Positions 35,101 to 40,900 of a DNA stretch of 64,000 nt are shown here, piece after piece. The stretch is from Amphimedon queenslandica (taxonomy: Eukaryota; Porifera; Demospongiae; Haplosclerida; Niphatidae), in assembly GCF_000090795.2 (NCBI RefSeq), contig NW_003546243.1:309520-373519 (forward strand), written 5' to 3'. Positions within the stretch are counted from its first letter, which is position 1, and each line of letters starts with the position of its first letter. A program made the translations under genes and the position numbers. The notes under the pieces were generated by a model. It did no database searches and had not been told where the DNA came from. It saw nothing but the letters and a program-made list of their open reading frames with translations.

Positions 35101-37778
35101 CTTTGCCTAATGATCAGTTGTACAAGTATATCTATATTGATGATACTAAAGAGCCTAAGCCAGTTGAAGTGCAATTTCAGGGTTTCTTCTCAGAAATGCT
35201 AAAGCACTCGATGCTATACATTGATACACGTCACATGAGCAGCTCAAATAATGAAGCTGATAAGGAAATCCAGCTAGAGCTCCAAAATCAAACAAGCAGT
35301 AACCCTCTGAAAGAAATAGTTATAGCAATAACTGTTATATTGTTTATTGCATCCATTTTATTTTTCTTACTAGGATGCTTCTGTCTTTGCTGTTGCAGAA
35401 GGAAAGAATTCTGTGGTTGTGGAGTGTATTATCAAAACAAAAGAGATTGAGAATTGAGAGTACATGTACTTCTATAGCTGTTAACTAGTATTAATGCTGA
35501 TTGTAATAGTTTTTTAACAACAATTAATTAATTAACTTCCTGTATTAAAATAATCACCATAGCAACAGTAGCAATGGCGGATAAAGATGGCTGACACAAA
35601 GGAAGGTAAGGAAAAGGATGGTTTGAAGTATCAAATGATGATACTAAGCGTGTATTCTGTCATTTACAGATCGTAAGAGTCTCAAGCAGCCCCTGGTATC
35701 AAGTCACAGCAGGCAAAAGAGTCCAGAAGATAGAGAAACAACCCCTTCTTTACGTAAAGACAATTCTCTTTGTTTTGGACGTAAGATAATGACAATAATA
35801 GATTCCTTGAACTGTTAATTTTCTAATACTAAACTGTATGTGTTCCTACTAATTACAAATACATTCCAACCTATATAATTACTCGTGTTTATTCTTTATG
35901 TATTTGTAGGTATAAATTTTGTGATATTGTGCCTGTTTCTACTATTGGTGATACTGCTAGCCAGTATAATAGCGATATTTTTACATCCACACACTAATAA
36001 TAATAATAATAATAATCAAAATAATGCAACATTAGAGGAGATTTAACTACATGTACCTATAAAGTGTTTTAATTTCATATTTTAATTCCTTTTCTTTTTT
36101 GTTTGAATTAAAAATTGCATAAATCAGACAAGACCTTATCGCATTACGTGTCACACAAAGAGAAAATGAAGAAGAAATTCCTGAAGTCCTGATGGTACAC
36201 GCTATTTCCTTACACAACAGCAACAGAATGGGCTTCACAGTTCACATACATGCGTACAGAATGATTCAAAAACACCATTACTTTTTATTATCCATCATGC
36301 ATGTACAATATAATGCATGAACTAACCTCTGCAGTTTGGGTTTGGATTCCTTTAATAGCGTCAACCACTAGTATCATGAGGTCAATTATTTGAGCACCTA
36401 AAACAAAAATACCATTTATAATGCTCGAAAATCTAATTACACGTACCACCGATGATCGTCCTAATGAGTGATGCATGTCCTGGACAATCAACCAACGTAA
36501 ACTGAACTGAATCATATCCAGAATCTATATGAGAGAAGTGAATCTATGATGGAGATTTAGTGCTCACAAAAATTTCACTATTTTTATTACATTTTCTCCT
36601 AATCATAAATAGATCTATAATATTATACATGATCTTGAGTTGTGTGTTAATTTTGAGCTGATTCCAACCAAAATTGTATTTTTACAAATTTTTTTAAATT
36701 TCTCAAAAATCAAGCTAAAGTCCCTGTACTATAGTACATGGTCTTGGGTCAAATTTTGCCAAAAATGACTAGGAAAGAATTCTCAATTTTTATAATTTTT
36801 TCTAATACATATACATGTTCTTATGTTATGTTTCAAGTTTGAGCTGTTTCCGATCAAAATTGAATTTTTTACAAATTTTTAAAGGTGCTCAAAAATCTGG
36901 CAAAAAGTCCCTGTACGATTTCTGCAGAGCTATCTCAGAAGCTCATCTTACCCTAACCTAACCTATTCATTTTATCTTATTATTTTTCTCTCACTTATTT
37001 CCGTTATTATTATTTCTTTTTTTAACCTACTATTTATCCCTGTGTTATATCTATTTTGTTTAAAAAAAAATGTTTATTTAAGGGCTCAGTTCCCTCCTAC
37101 ACTGTACTATAGTACAGGGTGTTTGGCCAAATTTCGCCAAAAATGAAAAGGAGAGAATTTTCTTTTTTTATAATTTTTTCTGATACATATAAATATTCCT
37201 ATGTTGTGTAGAAAGTTTGAGGTGATTCCGATCAAAATAGAATTTTTTAGAAAATTTTAAAGTTGAACAAATCTGGATATACTCAGCTGACAATTACCTT
37301 TTAGGTGTTCAGGGATTGGAATTGAGAAAGAGGAAAAGCCTAATAAATAAAAAAGAAAACTATAACAATAATAATTATACAGACGTATTAAATTAGTATG
37401 CACACCATATATGGTCTTAGTTTATTTTTCCTAGCCTATTAATAATTTTCATTTTTTCACATTGTTTTTATTACATTGAACAACATCAACAAACAACAGT
37501 CAGTCAGTGATTGTACACTAAAATCATTAACGACGAGACTAACCTAAATCAAGAGTGATCCCTCTCTCTTGACTTTGTGGGTGTTTATCAAAAGCAGCTG
37601 TCGATGCTACTGAACTTAGTGCCTTTGCTAAATGTACATAATTATAATTTTATAGGACAGTTCTGCATTGCTAAATTTAAAACTTACCCAATGATGTTTT
37701 TCCACTGTCCACATGACCTAGTACTCCAATGTTAAAATTTAAAACTTTAGATCTTTCAGGGGAGCCTTTAGCAGCCAT
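14186..37778 (-). CDS. EEFSEC: Selenocysteine-specific elongation factor, split by a 19.3 kb intron
   Basis: Roughly 18 exons. N-terminal GTPase: G1 GHVDSGKTSLG (exon 37778-37688), RGITLDLG (near 37560), G3 DCPGHASLIR (near 36480), GAQIIDLMILVVDAIKG (36398-36327), then after the giant intron G4 NKID in CLIIGEITCDHMIVALNKID (17014-16920). Later exons give the EF-Tu-like barrels (VDHCFPIRGQGTVMTGT near 16500; KKVKSMQMFHQP near 16350; GDRVGICVTQFDPKSIER near 16220) and the domain 4 end (KFKRYIFDTEKKMIQ, stop 14186-14188). Exon joints keep frame; TQTAE joins CLIIG exactly where the animal protein has SAECLVIG. Family role: carries Sec-tRNA to ribosomes at UGA codons with SBP2 and SECIS. Start chosen at MAAKGSPERSK; the frame is open upstream to another ATG at 37859 but that extension is not family-like. 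The ten-gene array in its intron lies on the opposite strand. Confidence 0.93.
14570..15078. repeat. Three tandem copies of a ~186 bp intronic repeat
   Basis: The marker 'aaaaatctaattttgat' starts at 14581, 14766 and 14953, giving periods of 185 and 187 bp. Each unit also has 'cagctcaaactt' or a close variant, 'gtatatgcatcagaaa' and 'gagaccatgtactatagtacaggg'. It lies in an EEFSEC intron between the exon ending QVTLSTG (about 15160) and the exon GEEGMIEGAFG (about 14535). Confidence 0.9.
17159..18709 (+). CDS. Two-pass glycoprotein family, member A (divergent, Glu-rich)
   Basis: Not a family I recognise. Five exons: 17159-17171, 17217-17375, 17428-17544, 17587-17730 and 17802-18709, giving about 446 residues; every intron is phase 1. 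The cytoplasmic N-terminus is charged, with a run of about 35 mostly Glu residues (near 17600-17680) followed by CCLPFCSRKCC. TM1 is LVLLILAIAFLAVLITYP, then an ectodomain of about 235 residues with several Asn-X-Ser/Thr sites and the shared 'W.WGNLTHPP' motif, then TM2 (VLILVIVGLCLAVLLLAITI) and the short tail CLCCCCKEKE. It is the member nearest the EEFSEC exon and the most divergent, and it has one more cytoplasmic exon than the others. Both termini are probably inside (inference from the Cys/Lys-rich ends and the glycosylation sites between the TMs). Confidence 0.8.
18710..19120 (+). other. Intergenic A-B: 3' region of A and upstream of B
   Basis: AT-rich; holds aataaa-type signals near 18770 and, just before 19121, the 'agcaatagatcgttagag' stretch that resembles the sequence before the ATGs of members A and C. 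No gene seen. Confidence 0.6.
19121..20562 (+). CDS. Two-pass glycoprotein family, member B
   Basis: Four exons: 19121-19136, 19187-19378, 19424-19543 and 19592-20562, about 432 residues, phase-1 introns. The short first exon encodes MAEGR. The second gives a Ser-rich, presumably disordered cytoplasmic segment. The third carries the shared Cys motif YPIKRHCFRDCTKTIFRN. The last exon begins KKC, then TM1 (FILAFIFMVIFIVCILRI), the ectodomain with sites such as NLTSLNIS and NITE and the shared 'LRYWKS...YKWGNITN' block, then TM2 (VALVITAILSLLLSLMMFGI), RCCCC and a tail ending ALGLFYEE. The frame also stays open through the two internal introns, so a longer unspliced reading exists; the splice sites and the comparison with other members favour the spliced form. 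Function unknown. Confidence 0.82.
20878..21070 (+). pseudogene. Two-exon remnant of an F-like family member
   Basis: Exon 1 (ATGGCTGGTAGATCCCCAAATG, 20878-20899) and most of exon 2 (from 20945; LLSSSEKQPLCQANESS) match member F at 27912-28110, including the intron between them. The match stops at about 21070, where a copied EEFSEC exon begins. No juxtamembrane, TM or ectodomain exon follows in register, so this is a stranded gene front. Confidence 0.8.
21071..21170 (-). pseudogene. EEFSEC: Copied EEFSEC exon fragment and intron edge inside the array
   Basis: Plus-strand 'atcttgttaagagcaacaatcatgtg' and the bases after it match 16960-17090, which is the real EEFSEC exon encoding CLIIGEITCDHMIVALNKID plus the intron acceptor side. 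The copy lacks the bases over 'tcaccaataatc', so the acceptor-side codons are lost. It must have come along when the stretch from the EEFSEC exon to the front of member A was duplicated to form the front of member C. Confidence 0.8.
21172..21456. mobile_element. Non-autonomous hAT-like DNA transposon (MITE)
   Basis: Terminal inverted repeats cacagccaagaatt / aattcttggctgtg bound a 285 bp insert with no ORF. Flanks are taggagta and taggagtg, a 7-of-8 match to an 8 bp target-site duplication. The undisturbed form 'gataggagtaggtgtgt' is still present at 17080, in the sequence this region was copied from, which confirms the insertion. Confidence 0.85.
21529..23196 (+). CDS. Two-pass glycoprotein family, member C, with a fused second cytoplasmic segment
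   Basis: Exons 21529-21544, 21590-21784, 21833-21952 and 22001 onward. N-terminus MAEGRGSTQTVKGK, juxtamembrane YPIKRHCFRDCTKTIFRN, TM1 FVLAFVFMVIFIVCIL, ectodomain with 'TRYWKS' and 'YKWGNITNPP', TM2 VALVITAILSLLLSLMMF, RCCCCC. Where the other members stop after FYEE(Q), this one runs on as PERQVRQPLCQSDGSSSEGG and further residues that match exon 2 of member G (29758-29973). It stops at 23196 only if the last exon is not spliced. A donor at 23161/23162 (same CAAA|GTATA as in C exon 2 and G exon 2) could join it to member D, making one protein with two TM-ectodomain-TM units. About 508 residues if unspliced at the end. Confidence 0.75.
23185..23959. mobile_element. Insertion of ~775 bp between members C and D
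   Basis: Compared with the matching introns of members C (21785-21832) and G (29974-30021), this intron is interrupted between 'gtttgtt' at 23178-23184 and a second 'gtttgtt' at 23960-23966, a probable target-site duplication. The insert opens with a GC-rich stem-loop (acgactaggggg / cccccaggtcgt, 23189-23217) and contains the smaller element at 23355-23556. I see no coding capacity and no clear terminal inverted repeats, so the class is undecided. Confidence 0.65.
23355..23556. mobile_element. Tc1/mariner-type MITE, 202 bp, TA target site
   Basis: Ends are near-perfect inverted repeats of about 24 bp: the left begins CCGTATAGTGGGT and the reverse complement of the right begins CCATATAGTGGGT, both running on to ATTTTCATGG. 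It is flanked by TA on both sides. No ORF. Confidence 0.85.
23987..25111 (+). pseudogene. Two-pass glycoprotein family, member D (no own first exons; 1-nt deletion)
   Basis: It has the juxtamembrane exon (23987-24105) and a complete TM-ectodomain-TM exon (24153-25111; MVIFIVCILRITEMYWYYHF to ALGLFYEEQ). The juxtamembrane exon is 119 nt against 120 in members B, C and G: one A is missing in 'aatcaaagac', which shifts its frame. No ATG exon of its own is found upstream; it sits directly after member C's fused exon. Either it is dead, or it is expressed only as the second half of a C-D transcript that leaves out the 119 nt exon (neighbouring exons are phase 1, so leaving it out keeps frame). The ectodomain exon has no stop. 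Confidence 0.7.
25112..25664 (+). other. Intergenic D-E with a decayed start
   Basis: Mostly AT-rich. At 25440-25500 'tacataaacttgaaggtagaattaaaagcctcacaATGGCAGAG' matches the promoter and start of members H and I, but the frame closes after four codons. The block resembles the one used again just before the E start at 25665. Confidence 0.6.
25665..27583 (+). CDS. Two-pass glycoprotein family, member E (RG-rich tail, dileucine motif)
   Basis: Exons 25665-25920, 26196-26354, 26405-26521 and 26577-27583, about 512 residues, phase-1 introns, open throughout. The long first exon encodes an acidic Ser-rich start with ERDYLI (fits the acidic dileucine pattern [DE]xxxL[LI]) and then two copies of an RG-rich unit of about 30 residues (AAGFGRSHAYERSLGRGRG and AAGFRRGHSYERTHGR). 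Exon 3 has YPIRRHCFHDCTKKIFRN. TM1 is LVLAFVFMVIFIVCILRI, the ectodomain has LRYWKSHDN and YKWGNMTHPP, and the TM2 and tail are like B. One of the cleanest intact members. Confidence 0.82.
27912..29269 (+). pseudogene. Two-pass glycoprotein family, member F (one nonsense codon, altered tail)
   Basis: Exons 27912-27933, 27979-28182, 28207-28296 and 28344-29269. First exon MASRSPNG; second exon Ser/Gly-rich (EKQPLCQANGSSSGSSYYS). The ectodomain exon is open except for TGA at 28676-28678, where all other members have TGG (LRYW). The reading frame resumes unchanged. The end is also altered: after GIRCCC it stops at PY where the others continue with the conserved tail. So this is a recently damaged gene, unless the TGA is a population variant. 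Confidence 0.78.
29671..31216 (+). CDS. Two-pass glycoprotein family, member G (possible N-myristoylation)
   Basis: Exons 29671-29707, 29758-29973, 30022-30141 and 30189-31216, about 466 residues, phase-1 introns, open throughout. The N-terminus MGNKES fits the MGxxxS/T pattern for N-myristoylation, unlike the MA- starts of its neighbours. Exon 2 (PERQARQPLCQSDGNSSE, later ETPEDLLRNSWSPEGT) is the source-like version of the segment fused onto member C. Juxtamembrane YPIKRHCFRDCTKKFFRN; TM1 LTLAFIFMGIFIVCIL; the ectodomain carries a small duplication, RVAIADN and QVAMADEGD. TM2 and tail as in B. Confidence 0.82.
31503..31510 (+). promoter_or_regulatory. TATA box of member H
   Basis: TATATAAA 45 bp before the ATG at 31548, within a block (tcatgtgaatgactatataa) repeated before member I. 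Confidence 0.6.
31548..33228 (+). CDS. Two-pass glycoprotein family, member H (proline-tract subfamily)
   Basis: Exons 31548-31902, 31954-32163 and 32216-33228, about 525 residues. The N-terminus has EKEPLI (acidic dileucine type), an RG-rich unit (RGQRAAGFGRGHAYERR, as in E) and a Ser-rich stretch. Exon 2 encodes proline runs of seven, seven and five broken by HA and RR, then YPFKRGCCLDCCTRKLSNN. TM1 is FFFAILFLAGSIACLVLV; the ectodomain has LRYWPSSSHI and WKWGTLSNPP; TM2 is VIAITVILFIASILFFSLGC, and the tail CCRRKEFCGCGVYYQNKRV. With member I it forms a second subfamily, clearly related in plan but with a different TM2 and tail from B-G. Proline runs of this sort are typical ligands of SH3/WW/EVH1 domains (inference). 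Confidence 0.82.
33360..33629 (+). pseudogene. 3'-end fragment of a B-G-type member between H and I
   Basis: Matches the last part of the ectodomain exon (acaatgaattgaatagagca, then ctatcctgtcactcctt through GIRCCCCHIKTGF and FYEEQ-stop) and the following 3' UTR, with a short extra insert (aaatatacaact) inside the TM2 region. No upstream exons. It marks a recombination breakpoint where the two subfamilies interleave. Confidence 0.85.
33934..33941 (+). promoter_or_regulatory. TATA box of member I
   Basis: TATATAAA 45 bp before the ATG at 33979, with the same spacing and surrounding sequence as at member H. Confidence 0.6.
33979..35450 (+). CDS. Two-pass glycoprotein family, member I (H-type, no proline tract)
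   Basis: Exons 33979-34258, 34307-34426 and 34480-35450, about 456 residues. Start at MAELIEKEPLIGQ, 45 bp after a TATA box; the frame is open upstream to an ATG at 33853 but that stretch overlaps the promoter block and is unlikely to be used. It keeps EKEPLI, the Ser-rich stretch, YPFKRGCCLDCCTRKLSNN, TM1, WKWGTLSNPP, TM2 and the CGCGVYYQNKRD end of member H. It lacks the RG unit, and the proline tract is reduced to EVPPQQRPPA. The membrane-proximal half of the ectodomain exon is almost identical in DNA to H, while the distal half differs more. Confidence 0.82.
35587..36046 (+). CDS. Small single-pass membrane protein at array end (J), ectodomain-less
   Basis: Exons 35587-35605, 35670-35780 and 35910-36046, phase-1 introns, about 88 residues: MADTKEDRKSLKQPLVSS, a basic Ser-rich segment, LCFGRI, one TM (FVILCLFLLLVILLASIIAI), then a short Asn-rich end (seven Asn in a row) and ATLEEI. 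Exon plan and phases match the front half of the array genes, so it may be a member reduced to its cytoplasmic part plus TM1, but there is no clear sequence match beyond the layout. An earlier ATG at 35574 opens only a six-codon frame. The last gene before the EEFSEC exons resume. Confidence 0.55.
36580..37265. repeat. Inverted-orientation copies of the ~186 bp intronic repeat
   Basis: 'gagctg' of 'ttgagctgattcc' / 'ttgagctgtttcc' falls at 36655 and 36841 (186 bp apart), with a third unit near 37219. These carry 'ccctgtactatagtaca' and 'aaatgactaggaaagaattctc', the reverse complement of the array at 14570-15078. They lie in EEFSEC introns on the far side of the giant intron. Confidence 0.88.
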
Positions 37779-37985
37779 AATAAGCCACACCTTTAATAAG
37801 TAGCCATTTTTAATTACATTATTTTTGCTTCCACGTGGTTTCCGCCTATCTCCGAACATTTTTTGGATTTTCTCTCTATTGTGACGACTCGTATATTTTT
37901 GTCAATTTATCGTGTCATTGTTAAGTGTTCTTTTACTCAAGTCTAGTGTTTCTGTTCTGTTCTCAGTTAGTTTCTTATTCCGGCG
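37779..37985. promoter_or_regulatory. Shared divergent promoter between EEFSEC and PLEKHF
   Basis: The EEFSEC ATG (37778, minus) and the PLEKHF ATG (37986, plus) are 207 bp apart, head to head, so both 5' UTRs and promoters must fit here. No TATA box is obvious in the middle. Confidence 0.6.
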
Positions 37986-40900
37986 ATGGTTGATAGACTG
38001 GGTAAGTAAAGCACTCGTTTCCTTCTTCCCCCTACTCTGCTTCAGAGAAGGAGGCCTTTGTCGAGCTATTTTCTTTATAAATGGAGTCCCTCAAGAGGAG
38101 TATGTATGAGTGCTAATGTGCTATAACCCTACACGTTGCAGCCTCGTGTGTATATATATCACCTTCTGTAGTCTAGAGGGATGACTTATCTGTTTTGTAA
38201 TTATTAGTAAAATGTGACTGTGGGGCTTGAATGAGAAAGAGCATGTATAAGTGCCCATATAGTACATGTACATCAATACAGGATTAATTTTGTATTTTAA
38301 TAATGACGATTGTTGCTATATCCATTTGTCCTTCGCTCCCTCTCTACTAGTGCACAGTGAGGCTAATCACAGGAGAATAGCAATCGTGGAGCAGTGTTTT
38401 GGTAGTAATGGTCAGGTAGGTCCATACACATGTACCATGTAAATACATACAAGTACTTGTGCTGCTTACATTTCTTGCATTCTTTCATTGCACAGTCTTT
38501 AATTTTTTTCACTCCCTCATTTTTACTATGCTGACTATCATTCCTTTAGTTCTTTAGCCCATCACTTTCATAACCTTATCATCTTTTGTGTCCCATTTTG
38601 TCCCACTTAAGTTTTTCTCTTTTTAATGTTGTTTTCTCCCACCAGCTGTCTTTGTTGTTTTTATGTCAATTCACTCCCAAGCTATGCTTATATGTGTACA
38701 TTTAGAATGCATTTAGAGGCTCTTTGTCATAGTTTCAAGATAGTTTATTTGCCTTATTATCATTCCACACTAACTTAATGTGTCATTATCAGTAGTACTA
38801 ACTACTAAGTACACTAGAATGTGGTGATGATGGTTTTATTGATATGATAATTACAGTCTGAGGGATACAGTGAATTTACACTAGTCTGATCCATATATCC
38901 TATATTGTTATGTCTGTTATTCCTTCTATTTGTTTGTACTGTTTATTTCTTGAAAAGAGAAAGGATGCACACAGACCATTGTATGCAAGCACAAAGACTC
39001 GACCCAATTTAGACTCATACCAGCACTGTATGATATCAATGCATTCCATTCTAGTTGTACCCGTACATGTATGTACGATGATGTACATGTAGTTTGATTG
39101 AATTTTGTCCTTTCTAGGCATATTACATATTATGGTAATCGTTTGTATTAAAGGTCATTTTATCACTTGTTACATCATGTACTGGTCGCTTAACATCATT
39201 TTGACATTATTTCTTTCTCTCATAGTCCCTCACTAAAACCGGTAGAGTTCTTGTTGGTGAGGGAGTTTTAACGAAAATGTGTAGAAAGAAAGCAAAACCG
39301 AGACAAGTAAGTGGAGCGGAGAAGAAGAAGACATTTAATGCAACATCTTTTGTTTAGTTCTTTTTATTCAACGATATTCTGGTGTATGGAAATATCGTCA
39401 TAGACAAGAGAAAGGTAAGATCATAAGTTGTATTATTGCAGAGGGTGGATGGGGATGTTCCTGTCATTAGTGTTTGTTATTGAGTATGCTGATTCCTTTA
39501 ATTTATAGTATAACAAACAACATATTGTCCCGCTAGAAGATGTTAAAATCCAGTCACTTGAAAATGATGGACGTAAGCTCCCTTCTCTCTCTCTCCCCCC
39601 TCTCTCTCCCCCCTCTCTCTCTCCCCCTCTCTCTCCCCCCTCTCTCTCTCTCCCCCCAACTTATCATCCATTACCTGACTTGGAGTAAATATAGTGTATC
39701 CTAATTAGGATCATGACACTCAGTGTCAGCCTGTCAATACAAGACACACGTTGTTGCTCATATTTGTTCACCAAAGCAATGCCGTATATGCTCAGTGTGT
39801 GTGTGAGTGATTGTAGGATCGTGTGTGTATATAGTCTGTTTACATTCCATTGATAATGGAGGATTCATTTAGTACATAGTGTCTTCCTGTATTTATGGCA
39901 GTTATAATGAGATTTGTGAGAGCAGCCTCTGTTATAATTTTAGTATATTTGATTATGATGGTCCCAATAGATGCCATACTTTATAATTGGCTTCATTCCT
40001 ACTTGCACTGTGTCACATTAACTGCTCTCTCTCCCTCCCTCCTTCTCTCTCCCCCTCTCTCTCTCCCTCCCTCCCTCTCTCCTTGTGTAGCATGGAAGAA
40101 TGGATGGCAGGTCATTAGTCCCAAGAAATCCTTTGCAGTGTATGCAGCATCACCAACAGAGAAATCAGAATGGATGGCACACATTAATAAATGCATAGCT
40201 GACCTCCTTGCCAACAGTAAGACTTTAACACTATTCATGTAATACTATTAGGTGTAAATGTTGTCTACATGTACTGTCTGCTGTAATTATTGTTTATACT
40301 TTTGGGTAATACAATCTGTTGTTTTTTGGGTGAAACTCCTTTAATTTGTAGCTACAGGTGTTCTGTAATGCGTGTGTGGAATGCTTTTATTGATTGGTCT
40401 CAATAGAGTGGATAATTATCTTTTGGTCAAGCCTCAATAACTTGTTATAATACCATTCATCGTTAGCCTATTACCGCATTCATTTTCTGTACATTTCCTA
40501 GTGACAGTACCCTGTGTTTAATTTTTAATTTACAAATACTATCTGTCAGTTTTATATCATATAACTCACTCTAATCATTTATTGTAGGTAACAAGAGACC
40601 GGCAACAGAGCACGCTGCTGTTTGGGTCCCTGACAGTGAAGCACAGACTTGTATGCATTGCCTCAAAGTCAAGTTTACTCCAATACAAAGAAGGGTAAGA
40701 TCCTCCATCTTCTCATGTACTTCTCTCTTTTAAGTCTCTTCTATACTGTATGCATCCTAGCTGGGTTTGGGGCAAGAAAAACTGGAATAACTTTTTATAG
40801 GAATGTGAAATAAGGATAAAACTTTCACAGGTTCTTAGTTGCCAAAATCCATCAAAATCTGTGAAATGTTGGGTCTGTCAGCCAGGCCTGGGGTCAATTA

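Larger units (their letters stand above)
17015..36326 (-). other. 19,312 bp EEFSEC intron that hosts the two-pass glycoprotein array
   Basis: Donor: the minus strand reads GCAGAG|GTTAGT with last exon base 36327. Acceptor: it reads AATATTAG|TGTTTG with first exon base 17014. Both flanks are phase 0 and the joined peptide is colinear with animal EEFSEC. Every other EEFSEC intron seen here is below about 1 kb. The intron is occupied from 17159 to 36046 by plus-strand genes, leaving only about 150 and 280 bp free at its ends. Confidence 0.85.

Noticed and set aside
17159-35450. The two-pass array as virus-derived envelope or capsid genes
   Set aside because: Spliced phase-1 exons, own TATA-like promoters, two TM segments and no fusion peptide, protease, polymerase or terminal repeats; nothing virus-like is seen.
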